Positions 1 to 8,410 of a stretch of DNA of 64,000 bases are shown here, in pieces. A program made the translations under genes and the position numbers. The stretch's first letter is position 1. Every line of letters begins with the position of its first letter. The DNA comes from Bacillus_BD sp050389805 (GTDB lineage Bacteria; Bacillota; Bacilli; Bacillales; Cytobacillaceae), in the NCBI RefSeq assembly GCF_050389805.1, contig NZ_CP130945.1, forward strand, positions 2,046,001 to 2,110,000, given 5' to 3'. The notes beneath the pieces are model-generated. The model was given only the letters and a program-made list of their open reading frames with translations. It ran no database searches and was not told the origin of the DNA.

Positions 1-465
1 GAGATTGATGATGCGCTAGATTTCTTTGTGAATGTATTGAATTTTAGAATTTCTGACCAACTTGGTGAAAACTATTGGTTACGCTGCTTCCCGAACCCGT
101 TACACCATTCGTTTGCCTTAATTCACAACAAAGAAACGAAATTGCACCATGTGAACTTTATGGTAACAGATATTGATGATATTGGAATTGCGCGAAATCG
201 CATTTTAAATGCGGGGGTTCAAGATGTTTTTGGTCCTGGGCGTCATGAGCCATCAACAAGTATCTTTTTCTATTACTTAGATCCAGATGGTATGACATTG
301 GAATATAGCTTTGGAATGGAAGAAATTCCTGAAGAAAATGGGAGGGACTTCCGTATCCTTGAACCAGGGATGCATACCCTAGATCGATGGGGAGGAAAGC
401 CAGATCCTAAATTTGCTTCTACTGGAAAAATTGAGAAGGGGATTAAAGATACGATTATCAGTTAA
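1..465 (+). CDS. Extradiol dioxygenase / VOC-superfamily protein, C-terminal part
   Basis: The frame is open from the first base, so this is the 3' part of a gene that starts outside the window; the internal ATG at 28 is not its start. About 154 residues are visible. The motif LHHVNFMV supplies a probable metal-binding His and MTLEYSF a probable metal-binding Glu, in the spacing seen in the C-terminal vicinal-oxygen-chelate domain of catechol 2,3-dioxygenase-type enzymes. Such enzymes use Fe(II) or Mn(II) to open aromatic diol rings in the cytoplasm. The tail (RWGGKPDP) resembles that of bacterial ring-cleavage dioxygenases. Another VOC enzyme, such as a glyoxalase-like lyase, is possible, and the substrate cannot be told. 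A terminator follows about 110 bases downstream. Confidence 0.7.
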   Translation, partial: EIDDALDFFVNVLNFRISDQLGENYWLRCFPNPLHHSFALIHNKETKLHHVNFMVTDIDDIGIARNRILNAGVQDVFGPGRHEPSTSIFFYYLDPDGMTLEYSFGMEEIPEENGRDFRILEPGMHTLDRWGGKPDPKFASTGKIEKGIKDTIIS

Positions 466-574
466 TGAAAGTAAGTAGAAAGTCTAGTAGAATTTCAATT
501 TTAAAATGAAATTTTAAAACGTTAAGCTAAATTATCGCATGACTTCGCCATAACCATATCGTTTAACTTAGCAA

Positions 575-603
575 AAAACTTGCCGTAAATGGCAAGTTTT
601 TTG
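575..603 (+). terminator. Rho-independent terminator after the dioxygenase gene
   Basis: A 10-bp perfect stem (AAAACTTGCC with GGCAAGTTTT) around a 6-base loop runs straight into a T tract. It lies downstream of the VOC gene on the same strand. Confidence 0.85.
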
Positions 604-826
604 TATACAAACAATATTGCAGGTCTTGTTCAGCAAAATATTGATAAAAAATTCCTTTAACGAAATGAATGTTTAGAGGTGTAGAAGGTTTGTCCTTAAT
701 ACAAAGAGATATCTATTAAGTGTTTATTAAAATTATAAGTTATGCCATAAAGTGGTTATTAAAAATTGTTTTAGGAGAGTTGAAGGTCTATGTTAAATTT
801 TGAAGAAAAAGTTCTGATTATAACGA
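604..826. other. Gene-free stretch with a possible start-of-gene remnant
   Basis: This stretch is AT-rich without a convincing gene. Near its end an AGGAGAG ribosome site precedes an ATG at 790. The first ten or so codons (MLNFEEKV) resemble the start of the gene at 1759-2232 on the other strand (MLTFEEKL), then the frame stops. It may be the broken 5' end of a paralogue, butted against the LysR remnant. Confidence 0.3.
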
Positions 827-1265
827 TCAAAAATCCATCGAGTTGATAATTTTTAAAAAGTTTCTTGCAGATTATGAAAAATATCTCTTCTTCGTGCGAA
901 TATAACCACAGGTTAAGTTGGATTTTTCATAGTTTATTAACGGAATGGCAACAATTTGACCATTTTTAATTCTCTCATCGTCTATTAAATTAAATTAAAT
1001 TCTGACATACAACTAATCCCAATCCCCTCAGCAATCGCCTTTTTTATCGTTTCTGTATTATTGGTTTCGAATAATATTTTAATATGTCCGAATCGCTCTA
1101 CCATATCCATGTAGATTGGCTTTGTGATTCTATGCATGATGAATTTCTGATCCTTTAAATCTTCAAGTGTTTCCGTTTCCTTATAGGCAATGGATGAATC
1201 TTTATTAACGCACACGTACATTCTTCCTTTAAACAAGGTATTAAAGTGTAATAAGTTACTATTTG
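827..1265 (-). pseudogene. LysR-type transcription regulator, C-terminal remnant with frameshift
   Basis: The reverse strand encodes the substrate-binding half of a LysR-family regulator: FKGRMYVCVNKDSS, then AIAEGIGISCMSEFNLI, then IDDERIKNGQIVAIPL. No DNA-binding N-terminus is present. The frame breaks near 985 inside three tandem ATTTA units. Removing one 5-base unit rejoins SEFNLIDDERIKNGQ in a single frame, so an extra repeat unit is the likely lesion. A second, in-frame stop (TAA) falls about 30 codons later, and the reading continues as SARNFLKIINSMDF before a final stop at 827-829. The upstream edge is cut by an intergenic repeat at 1266. LysR assignment is by fold pattern; the target genes are unknown. 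Confidence 0.6.
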
Positions 1266-1352
1266 AAAAACGATACTTTAATATAATTGGAAAAAATTAG
1301 GGAAACAAGAGAACCGTCCCCATGTTTCCCTTAACAACCTGTCCCCCTGACT
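1266..1352. repeat. Intergenic repeat, copy 1 (GGGAAACA...TGTTTCCC type)
   Basis: An imperfect inverted repeat with GGGAAACAAG and CATGTTTCCC arms encloses GAACCGTCCC. It is followed by CCTGTCCCCCTGACTC. Positions 1266-1330 match 14610-14676 closely, including the leading GAAAAACGATACTT segment. Confidence 0.7.
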
Positions 1353-1354
1353 CA

Positions 1355-1651
1355 TTATTTCCGCTTGTTCATTTCCTCGGTTACGATAAAAGCAAGGTCG
1401 TCATTTCCGAACAAGGATAATACTTCAAGCAAGGTTTGATCCTTTACTTCACCTGCTTCTTCTTTAGGCACAGTTAATTCTAACGCCTCTTTCAAAATTT
1501 GGTTAGCTTCTTGATCAGGATAAGCACGTAGGTAGACTTCTTCAGGAACAAGATCATGATTGATGCACCACTGGGCAAAGATGAGAATCATCATCTTCTC
1601 CTCACTTTGGTAGTTTTCGATGATTTTATCCTGCAACTGTTTTTGATCCAA
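1355..1651 (-). CDS. Small acidic protein of unknown function, TTG start
   Basis: The product is about 98 residues with no membrane segment or signal peptide, predicted soluble and largely helical. I chose the TTG at 1651 (LDQKQLQDK) because a perfect AGGAGG lies six bases upstream; a longer reading would start inside that ribosome site. Sequence features such as FAQWCINHDLVPEEVYLRAYPDQ do not point to a family I recognise. It is read in the same direction as the gene at 1759-2232, about 110 bases downstream of it, so the two may share a transcript. Confidence 0.6.
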   Translation of the reverse strand: MDQKQLQDKIIENYQSEEKMMILIFAQWCINHDLVPEEVYLRAYPDQEANQILKEALELTVPKEEAGEVKDQTLLEVLSLFGNDDLAFIVTEEMNKRK

Positions 1652-1758
1652 TTGTACCCTCCTCAATTTTTTATATAAAAATTCTGCTATATAAAATAAG
1701 GGGTCCGATTTGACTCCCCTTGAAACATTTCTGCGAAAAGCATGGGAATGTATATTTC

Positions 1759-2232
1759 TTAACTAAATCTAGTAAATCCTTCCTCATGTAGATATTCTGC
1801 AGCTTCACCATAAGAGTTGAAAGCTCCATCTAAATTGAGGCCCGCATATACACTCCACATATCCTCTTCTTGCACAAGAATCAAGGTCTGATGATCCTGG
1901 TTGATCCATTTTTCTTCCTTTTGTTCCTCCATAATAGGCGCTTTAGTGGATGTTTTTGGCGTTAACGAGAGAATGGATTTTTGAATAATGGTTCGAAGTT
2001 CATCTTCAGAAAAATCACGGATGTTGACCATCCCTTTATCATTTTTCTCATAACCATTTAATTCTGCTCCATATACAAAACCATTCCCATTCGAATGTAA
2101 ATGATAGACGACATTCTTTTTATCGGATGCGCTGGCTTCATAATGAAAATTAATTCTTCCCATAGACACATTTTTTCTCTCCAGTTCTGGGAAAGACTCA
2201 ATAATCGATAATTTTTCTTCAAAAGTAAGCAT
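1759..2232 (-). CDS. Conserved hypothetical protein, 157 aa
   Basis: A 157-residue soluble protein starts at an ATG with GGAGG four bases upstream. It has no signal peptide or membrane segment. An N-terminal portion rich in charged and aromatic residues (FHYEASASDKKNVVYHLH) is followed by a low-complexity linker rich in Glu and Lys around residues 95-108. A C-terminal portion ends with SYGEAAEYLHEEGFTRFS. The layout suggests two small domains. I do not recognise the family. A fragment resembling its first codons occurs at 790 on the opposite strand. Confidence 0.6.
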   Translation of the reverse strand: MLTFEEKLSIIESFPELERKNVSMGRINFHYEASASDKKNVVYHLHSNGNGFVYGAELNGYEKNDKGMVNIRDFSEDELRTIIQKSILSLTPKTSTKAPIMEEQKEEKWINQDHQTLILVQEEDMWSVYAGLNLDGAFNSYGEAAEYLHEEGFTRFS

Positions 2233-2412
2233 AGGACCTCCAAGTATTTTAATTCAATCATTATATCATACCACCTGTTTTTTCAAAACTTCGTATGGCT
2301 ACTGTTAATGATTCATTTTTGCCATGATTTGGATTACCTTGTTCATCTTATGTCTTTCTACATCTCGATTATAATTTAAATAAATGTTACCCTTTTTTGT
2401 TTTAATAGCCTA

Positions 2413-2447
2413 AAAAACACCCAATTCACCCCGTATTTGGTGTTTTT
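2413..2447. terminator. Hairpin terminator between convergent/divergent units
   Basis: AAAAACACC pairs with GGTGTTTTT around a GC-containing loop. It is T-rich on both strands, so it could work either way. It lies upstream of the HTH pseudogene and upstream of the reverse-strand gene at 1759-2232, so it probably belongs to a lost neighbour. Confidence 0.55.
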
Positions 2448-2565
2448 CTATGCAGTTTCGCGTTATTAAGTAATTGTACAAGACCTGTTTCTTTTTATAG
2501 ATTGGGTTGTAGAAGAATATGTTTTTACCCTTACTATAAGGTCCCAGCAGGAGGAATAATTCAAA

Positions 2566-3257
2566 ATGGAAAAGCTGAACTATGACACAATCAAAACCTA
2601 TCAATCTTTTAAAACCATTGAGGAAATGGACCAAGCCGTTCGTTGGGGTGTCATTTGCGAAATATGAAACGATTTCTGAAACGGTGGGTGTAAGTCGCAG
2701 GACGGTAATTCGTGCTGTGAAAACGTTAGAATATCTTGGATTCCTTAAAAAAATTCCAACGGCTCGAATGAATGGAAAACAGGGTGTCAACCTTTATGTG
2801 ATCCAACCTTTTGAAACGATGGATTCATTCTTGCAGCCGATGTCACTCCTAGATGGCACTGCACCTGTCACTCCTAATAAAGCAGAGAATAAACAAAGCT
2901 CACTCTGTGAGAAAAAACAAAGTCGTACTATCGAAAAGAAGGTCAGTCAACCTAAATGTCATACTGTTACGGATCATCGACCATTGCTAATGAAAGAGGA
3001 GTCAAGCTTAAACATACATACAACAACACCTTTGAATGAAAATATCCAAACAAATGAAAGGCACATACATAAGACAGCTAGAAGTCTAACGAAGAATCAT
3101 CAAGTCAATGACACGATAAATAAAACCACAGATTGGGAAACCATTAGACACGAGCTTTCTACCAGATTATGTAAACAAAGGTTTTTTTCAAACTGCACAG
3201 CCTTATTTTCATGCAGACAAAGGACATGACTTGTCTACTCAGCATTTTAAAAAGTGA
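2566..3257 (+). pseudogene. Degraded helix-turn-helix protein gene
   Basis: An AGGAGG site precedes an ATG at 2566 that reads MEKLNYDTIKTYQSFKTIEE and continues to AVR. The homologous reading then moves to the next frame at about 2641 (FVGVSFAKYETISETVGVSR), which points to an internal deletion that joined the two parts out of frame. The second part holds a clear helix-turn-helix (ISETVGVSRRTVIRAVKTL). Near 3160 the reading shifts again (DYVNKGFFQTAQPYFHADKG) and stops at 3257. The intact family in Bacillaceae is a DNA-binding protein of roughly 300 residues and unproven function; a shorter, possibly related gene is at 20958. The gene appears dead. Confidence 0.65.
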
Positions 3258-3296
3258 CAGATGAATTTTCAATCAACTTCATCTATGAAACACCCT

Positions 3297-3332
3297 GTGG
3301 AACAAAGATTTTTCGGGGAGTGACAGGCACGA
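3297..3332 (+). repeat. Dispersed GTGGAACAAGA...GTGACAGGCAC repeat, copy 1
   Basis: The core reads GTGGAAC AAAGATTTTTCGGGG then AGTGACAGGCAC. Related copies are at 6897, 13006, 25479 and 31194, with half-copies on the other strand at 5279 and 12759. Confidence 0.7.
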
Positions 3333-3401
3333 TTATGATATTGTAAAAACTTTTGGACAAACTAATGGGGATTTACAGGTGTTAGAAAGGAGGTAAATTC
3401 G

Positions 3402-4835
3402 ATAAAAAAGGTTAGGAAAACGGCTATTATTATTCTCATTTTTTATTTAATGTATAGTACCATATTCGGCATCGTTATTTTTAAAGATAACCATCCGCAG
3501 GTTAGTAGCACTTATAAGGAACAGCATAGAGTGGAAAGATTCTATGGAAATGAGGCGTCACAGGATCGTGTGATTCTATTGGAAGAAAAAATGTTTTCAG
3601 GTCTTGCACGTGTTAACTTAATCGAAAATGCACAGGAAACTATTGACGTCTCCTATTATGCGATTCATAAAGGATATATTACTGATTTATTGTTAGGAAT
3701 GATATTGGATGCGGCCGATCGTGGTGTAAAGGTAAGAATCCTATTGGATGGAATTTTCCATGGTCTTAGATTTAGTCTGAAAGATGTTCAATACGCCTTA
3801 ATCAATCATCCAAATATCGAAATGAAATTTTATGAACCATTAAATCCTTTACTGCCTTGGACATGGAATAATCGACTCCATGATAAATTACTTATTATCG
3901 ATCATAAGTATGCCATTATCGGCGGTAGAAATATCGGGGATCGTTATTTTATTGAAGAAGGTCAAAAATCCCCTACGAATGACCGAGATGTTCTAATTAT
4001 TAATACGGAACCCAAGTCAAAGGAAGGCAGTGTTTTGCATCAAATGGAAGGCTATTTTAGCCAAGTCTGGGACCATCCCATTACAAAAGTTCCTTTTGAT
4101 AAGCTATCCACACACCAACAAAAGAAAGCAAAAGAAGCCAATCAACAATTAAAACAGAAACTAGAAAATTTGAAAAAAACGGATAAAAAATTATTTGCTA
4201 GTTATGATGATTGGGTGAAAATGTCCCTTCCTACTAAAAATATCACCTTTATTCATAATCCTATACAAAGATTTAATAAAGAACCTTGGGCTTGGTATGA
4301 TTTAACGAATCTCATGAAGAATTCGAAAAAGTCCATAGTCATTCAAAGCCCGTATGTTATTCCAACGAAACCTATGCTTGCTTATATGGATACGTTACAA
4401 GTACCTCCTGAAAAGATAACGATTTTAACGAACTCGTTAGCATCAACAGCAAATGTTATGGCCTATTCAGGACATATTAAACATATTAACGGGATGGCAA
4501 AAAAGGGTGTAGATGTATTGGAATATCAGGGACCTGACTCTATACATGCCAAAACATTTATCTTTGATCATCGATTGAGTGCCATTGGAGCATTTAATAT
4601 GGATTCCAGGTCGGCGTTTTTAAATACTGAGTCTATGGTCGTTATTGATAGCGTCGAATTTACCGAAAGTCTCGAAAAAGAAATGAATCAGTATTTTAAA
4701 AAGAGCTTAAAGGTAGCAAAGGATGGGTCTTATATAGAGGACCCAAACTTAAAACCAGGTAAAGTAAGTTGGTTTAAATCATTCAGTATAAAAGGACTAT
4801 CCTATATAACGGGTTTATTCCAGCATTTATTATAA
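3402..4835 (+). CDS. Membrane-anchored phospholipase D / cardiolipin synthase-like protein
   Basis: The protein has two HKD catalytic motifs of the phospholipase D superfamily: HDKLLIIDHKYAIIGGRN near residue 150 and HAKTFIFDHRLSAIGAFN near residue 385. Both His, Lys and Asp sets are intact. Such enzymes transfer phosphatidyl groups or cut phosphodiesters; whether this one makes cardiolipin or degrades lipid cannot be told. The ATG at 3450 has no ribosome site. A perfect AAAGGAGG lies eight bases before an in-frame ATA at 3402, and starting there gives KKVRKTA followed by a full hydrophobic helix (IIILIFYLMYSTIFGIVIF). I therefore place the start at ATA, a rare start codon; the alternative is 3450 with a shortened anchor. 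It is monocistronic with a palindromic terminator about 140 bases downstream. Confidence 0.8.
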   Translation: MKKVRKTAIIILIFYLMYSTIFGIVIFKDNHPQVSSTYKEQHRVERFYGNEASQDRVILLEEKMFSGLARVNLIENAQETIDVSYYAIHKGYITDLLLGMILDAADRGVKVRILLDGIFHGLRFSLKDVQYALINHPNIEMKFYEPLNPLLPWTWNNRLHDKLLIIDHKYAIIGGRNIGDRYFIEEGQKSPTNDRDVLIINTEPKSKEGSVLHQMEGYFSQVWDHPITKVPFDKLSTHQQKKAKEANQQLKQKLENLKKTDKKLFASYDDWVKMSLPTKNITFIHNPIQRFNKEPWAWYDLTNLMKNSKKSIVIQSPYVIPTKPMLAYMDTLQVPPEKITILTNSLASTANVMAYSGHIKHINGMAKKGVDVLEYQGPDSIHAKTFIFDHRLSAIGAFNMDSRSAFLNTESMVVIDSVEFTESLEKEMNQYFKKSLKVAKDGSYIEDPNLKPGKVSWFKSFSIKGLSYITGLFQHLL

Positions 4836-4974
4836 GGCTCTACTCAATAAACTCAGGTTAGGTATAGTTAAATTGCACGAAAAACACCAAACTTATTGAA
4901 TACAACCTTTTAAAAAAGGATTGATTGATAGTTGTGAAAAATTTTTTCCAAGTCATTGACAAGGTCCTAACAAC

Positions 4975-5008
4975 AAAAGCTGACATTCTAATTAGAATGT
5001 CAGCTTTT
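4975..5008. terminator. Perfect palindromic terminator
   Basis: A 34-base perfect palindrome with AAAAGCTGACATTCTAA as its left half ends in TTTT. It terminates the phospholipase D-like gene and probably works in both directions. Confidence 0.85.
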
Positions 5009-5010
5009 GT

Positions 5011-5078
5011 GTGTGCACCCGGCATGGGTGTAATCTCTAGGGTGAAAGTCCCGAAACGTGAAGGCAGAACATGAAGGA
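5011..5078 (+). mobile_element. Group II intron, 5'-end fragment
   Basis: The stretch begins GTGTGCACCCGGCATGGGTG and continues with AGGGTGAAAGTCCCGAA and GTGAAGGCAGAA. This is the characteristic 5' end (GUGYG start and domain I) of bacterial group II introns. It sits two bases after a terminator hairpin, the insertion site preferred by class C introns. No reverse transcriptase gene and no domain V or VI was found nearby, so only the first 60-70 bases remain. Confidence 0.6.
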
Positions 5079-5588
5079 CTATTTAAAGTGGAATTACATC
5101 AAAGAAATTTTCCTTTTCAGACGATAGTGGAGGTTACCCCAACACATAAAATAAAATTACTTGTCCCACTTAATCACTTGTTGGGCAATCAAATTATGAT
5201 TAAATGGATTCAATCCATTCATTCTATTCATCAATCTTATTCATTCGAGGCAATTTCATATTCAAATTGAGAAATGATTCCTGTACCTGTCACCACCCGA
5301 TTAGACCAGAAGATAAAGAAAAGCCTTTTTTTATCGTCGAAGAACAGGATGATTATAGGGACCACGAGAAGAAAAAGTACTACTTTTTTTTGTACCTCAT
5401 ATGCCCTTTTACATTGAAAACAAAAGGTAAAGTGACTTAAAAACTATTTATTTTTAAGAATTTTATTAGGTTACGTAAATTCTTCAAAATACTTTTAAAA
5501 TATAGTAAATATCCTTTTTTCTTTATTTTAATAGGTTAATATTTAAATAGAATAAACCTATTGATGGACTAGGGAAAGGAGAATTTTT
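5079..5588. other. Gene-free stretch before the phosphoesterase
   Basis: The short open frames here lack ribosome sites and recognisable motifs. A reverse-strand half-copy of the dispersed GTGACAGG repeat lies at 5279-5302. The last 120 bases are very AT-rich and probably hold the promoter of the next gene, which has a GGAAAGGAG ribosome site. Confidence 0.5.
5279..5302 (-). repeat. Dispersed GTGACAGG repeat, half-copy on reverse strand
   Basis: TGTACCTGTCACCACCCGA is the reverse complement of the right half of the repeat at 3297. Confidence 0.55.
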
Positions 5589-6536
5589 ATGTTAAATTCA
5601 CAAAAAGGAAAACTGAAACTAAGAATCAAACTAAAATGTTTGACTGCCGCCGCTGCACTGGGAATGGCTCTGACTGCTGTAAGTCCTACTACCTCTGCAT
5701 TCGCAAAAAGTGAAGAAAAACCAAAAATCGAAATCGGAATTGTTCCAGATGCGCAATACTGCGACTGTGATGTGAACGGTGTTCGCTTCTACCGCAACTC
5801 TTTGGACAAGCTTATGGAGGCTGCAAAAACCTTTAACCAAGAAGACGTTGATTTTACTGTTCAAACGGGTGATTTAATTGACCGAGATCTTCCCAGCTTT
5901 TCAACCGTTCTACCATTCTACAATATGATTGAAGGTCCGAAATATCATGTTCTGGGTAACCATGACTTTCCTGTAACATCAGACAAAGTAGTAGATATTC
6001 TCGATATGCCGAATCAATATTATGATATCAAATATAAGAATTGGCGCTTTGTCTTCCTTGATACCAATGATCTTAGTCTTTACGCTAATCCAGTCGGATC
6101 AGAGAAATATCAACAAGCCCAAACCATGTACAATACTTTAAATAACAATAATGAAATCAATGCGCAAACATGGAACGGTGGAGTAAGCGATGAACAGTTA
6201 ACATGGCTCCGCGGTGTCCTGAAAAAAGCGGCTCAAACCAATGAAAAAGTCGTTGTCTTCTCGCATATGCCTGTTTACCCTGCAAATGAACATAATGTTT
6301 GGAATGACGATGCGGTAATGGCAGAACTTGAAGCTGCTGGTAATGTCGTTGCTTACATTAATGGACATAATCATGCAGGAAATTATGGAGTAAAAAATGG
6401 CATCCACTATGTAAACCTTAAGGGTATGGTGGATACCGCAGATACCAATTCATACTCCATTCTTCGTATATACAAAGATCGCCTAGAAATTGATGGTTTT
6501 GGACGCGAAACTGATCGTATTCTAACAATCCAATAA
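5589..6536 (+). CDS. Secreted calcineurin-like metallophosphoesterase
   Basis: A 315-residue protein with a basic N-terminus and an Ala-rich hydrophobic core ending in TTSAFAKS, a typical Sec signal peptide with cleavage near residue 40. The metal-binding motifs follow the calcineurin-like phosphoesterase order: PDAQY (with Gln in place of the usual His, as in ADP-ribose/CDP-alcohol diphosphatase-type enzymes), GDLIDRD, GNHD, FSHMP and GHNH. It probably uses two Mn or Fe ions to hydrolyse phosphoesters or diphosphates outside the membrane; the substrate is inferred only by family. The start has a GGAAAGGAG site upstream. It is a single-gene unit with a strong terminator at its stop codon. Confidence 0.85.
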   Translation: MLNSQKGKLKLRIKLKCLTAAAALGMALTAVSPTTSAFAKSEEKPKIEIGIVPDAQYCDCDVNGVRFYRNSLDKLMEAAKTFNQEDVDFTVQTGDLIDRDLPSFSTVLPFYNMIEGPKYHVLGNHDFPVTSDKVVDILDMPNQYYDIKYKNWRFVFLDTNDLSLYANPVGSEKYQQAQTMYNTLNNNNEINAQTWNGGVSDEQLTWLRGVLKKAAQTNEKVVVFSHMPVYPANEHNVWNDDAVMAELEAAGNVVAYINGHNHAGNYGVKNGIHYVNLKGMVDTADTNSYSILRIYKDRLEIDGFGRETDRILTIQ

Positions 6537-6590
6537 AAACGTAGGGACGGTTCCGGTTTGCAATGCAAACGAACCGTCCCTACGTTTTAT
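6537..6590 (+). terminator. Long-stem terminator after the phosphoesterase
   Basis: An 18-bp arm (AAAACGTAGGGACGGTTC) is repeated in inverse form after a short loop containing GCAATGC and ends in TTTTAT. The arm contains the GGGACGGTTC core seen in the dispersed intergenic repeats, so a repeat element may have been recruited as the terminator. Confidence 0.85.
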
Positions 6591-6612
6591 CGAATCACTC
6601 CTGTCGTTATTA

Positions 6613-6837
6613 AGAAAGGGACTTCTATTAAATGCTAACATAAATGGTGCAGCTAATATTTTAAGAAAAGTAGTGCTACAGGCATTTGCCAATGGCATAG
6701 CGGCTGTGTGTTCCCAGCCTCAAGTGGTCATGTGCATTAGAGCCAACCCTGAAACTCGTGACTTAGTCATGAGAGGTTCATACTACCGTCAGCACTCCAC
6801 ACATGTGGAGTGTGTAGCACAGCTTGTAAGGAATTAA
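6613..6837 (+). pseudogene. IS200/IS605-family tnpB, C-terminal remnant
   Basis: The frame reads RKGLLLNANINGAANILRKV and ends in VECVAQLVRN followed by a stop. The NINGAANILRKV segment matches the conserved C-terminal D(V/I)NGA.NI.RKV block of TnpB, the RNA-guided nuclease of IS605 elements, with the usual Asp changed to Asn. No upstream zinc-finger or RuvC motifs remain. The gene is a fragment left by deletion. Confidence 0.65.
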
Positions 6838-6841
6838 CACT

Positions 6842-6877
6842 AAAGAGTCGTATTCATTGAAGGAATCGGCTCTTTTT
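6842..6877 (+). repeat. IS605-type right-end hairpin, copy 1
   Basis: AAAGAGTCG pairs with CGGCTCTTT directly after the tnpB stop codon, as expected for the subterminal hairpin of an IS200/IS605 right end. The same hairpin recurs at 31141-31176. Confidence 0.6.
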
Positions 6878-6896
6878 ACTATCTAATAATATTTTT

Positions 6897-6931
6897 GTGG
6901 AACAAGATTATTCGGGTTGTGACAGGCACCG
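6897..6931 (+). repeat. Dispersed GTGGAACAAGA repeat, copy 2
   Basis: GTGGAACAAGATTATTCGGG then TTGTGACAGGCACCG. It lies at the same distance behind an IS605 right-end hairpin as the copy at 31194. Confidence 0.7.
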
Positions 6932-7111
6932 AAAAACTATGTTTTTGCATATTTTAAGATGTAAAGAGAACTTCTATAAAAAAATATCTTTTTAAAAAAA
7001 TTCAAACTTCAAAACCTTGAATAATCAATGTTTTGAAGCATTATACTTTCGGATTTTAGATATTTTAATAGCCGATTAAAAGTTATAATATTCGGTTTTT
7101 TAAGGGATCTA
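6932..7111. other. AT-rich stretch without a gene
   Basis: No open frame with a ribosome site and no structured element could be supported here. Confidence 0.5.
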
Positions 7112-7154
7112 TAATAAAAGACCATAACTTCCTATTCTATAAGTATGTTATGGT
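7112..7154 (-). terminator. Hairpin terminator for the reverse-strand fragment
   Basis: On the reverse strand an 8-bp stem (ACCATAAC with GTTATGGT) is followed by a T-rich run. It sits just past the stop codon of the frame at 7161-7400. Confidence 0.6.
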
Positions 7155-7160
7155 TTCATG

Positions 7161-7400
7161 TTACATATTTAATTTTGCATACTGTCTAAGAAATTCATAG
7201 AAATTATAGGTATCTAACTCACTTAATTCGGTAACTTCATAGTATTTTAAACCTTTCTCTTCATAAGAGATTTCATCTAATATTTGATCTTCATATATTA
7301 CATCGATTAGTTCTGAACAACTTCTATGGGGTGTGATGGACATGGAAGAAGAGAAGCGAATATGTGGTTTAATCATCAAGAGTATATGACAACAAATCAT
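7161..7400 (-). pseudogene. Short reverse-strand frame, probable 3' gene fragment
   Basis: This 79-codon frame has no ribosome site at its start. The last 50 residues (ELIDVIYEDQILDEISYEEK, then a Tyr/Leu-rich tail) have protein-like composition and are followed by a good terminator. The first 25 codons cross sequence resembling the dispersed repeats. I read it as the surviving 3' end of a lost gene of unknown function; a genuine small gene is possible. Confidence 0.35.
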
Positions 7401-7596
7401 CCTACAAACATTAAATGAATTATTGTTTAGGAAGTTGGTTTGCTTTAAGTATTTGGAAGAATTAAACTAAATGAAGCTTGTATACAGCATTTTGCAAATA
7501 TTTCACAAATAAAATTGAGTTTAGTGATAAAATAACAATTGGTTATAACTATTATTTATGACCTTTTCGATTTAATATTTTAGGGGGAAGAAGAAA

Positions 7597-8247
7597 ATGA
7601 GGTTTATTGTTAATAAATTATTATTAATTGGATTGTTAGGGTTAATGCTAGGTGCTTGTTCTGCAGCAACCAATACGGAAGAAAGTTCAGAGAATACAAC
7701 AGAAGTGACCGTAGTAGAAACTGCAGAAGCAATTGAAGAAACTGAAGAAAGAAGTATTGTAGCCGATGAAATTACAACAACCTTCTATCCAGAAGTAACT
7801 AGATTAAGACATCTTACCGAAGAAGACCTTGAGTGGTACGATATAATTATGACAAGATTAAATGCTATAGATGATTTTTCAGGTGATCGAGAGACTGTAT
7901 ACGAGATAGCTGAAGAATACGGAGAAGATCCTGAAGAGCTGTGGTTTAATTGGTTAGAGATTGTTGACGCAAAATGGTACGGTGATAATGGGAATTATGC
8001 TATTTTGCCAGAGGCTTATCAAAATTTAACTAGTGAAATTCTTGAAAAAAACATCGTAGGAGAAAATATAGAACATATTAGCGGTGGGTCTGAATTAGAC
8101 GAGGAAAATTTAACTACTTCTGTATATCAGAAGCTACATGTAGATGGAGAACCTCACGAAATTTCTTACGTAATTGAACACAGAGATAATTTTAATATTG
8201 CTGAAATAATTGAGTTCAGTATTGACGGGGAAAAGATAGATTTTTAA
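7597..8247 (+). CDS. Acidic lipoprotein of unknown function
   Basis: A 216-residue protein with an N-terminal lipoprotein signal: basic start, hydrophobic LLLIGLLGLML, then the lipobox LGAC with Cys at residue 21. After lipidation it should be anchored on the outer face of the membrane. A Glu/Thr-rich linker spans residues 24-55. The rest is acidic and soluble-looking, with segments such as EYGEDPEELWFNWLEIVDA, and no catalytic motif I recognise. A GGGGGAAG ribosome site precedes the ATG. It is a single gene, with no partner visible on either side. Confidence 0.8.
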   Translation: MRFIVNKLLLIGLLGLMLGACSAATNTEESSENTTEVTVVETAEAIEETEERSIVADEITTTFYPEVTRLRHLTEEDLEWYDIIMTRLNAIDDFSGDRETVYEIAEEYGEDPEELWFNWLEIVDAKWYGDNGNYAILPEAYQNLTSEILEKNIVGENIEHISGGSELDEENLTTSVYQKLHVDGEPHEISYVIEHRDNFNIAEIIEFSIDGEKIDF

Positions 8248-8410
8248 ATATATTATGTTCAGTTACATTCCTTGTAACTATTTCGAGCTTTAAAAACCTC
8301 ATTTAGACATAGTGTGGAGAACCGTATCATAAATAGATTCAGTTTTATATAAAATGGGCTGATTGTACATATTAGCAAAATGAGTTTTTTTGAGATGAAA
8401 AATGGAAGAG

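Noticed and set aside
790..846. A short forward gene with a good ribosome site
   Set aside because: It stops after 18 codons and overlaps the end of the LysR remnant. Only the first codons resemble a real gene, so I list it as a possible remnant.
2410..2790. A 126-codon reverse frame opposite the HTH gene
   Set aside because: It is the shadow of the broken HTH gene on the other strand and begins inside it.
5058..5440. Two overlapping forward frames of 70 and 78 codons behind the intron fragment
   Set aside because: The first starts inside the intron 5' end and neither has a proper ribosome site or a recognisable motif. The second crosses a dispersed repeat.
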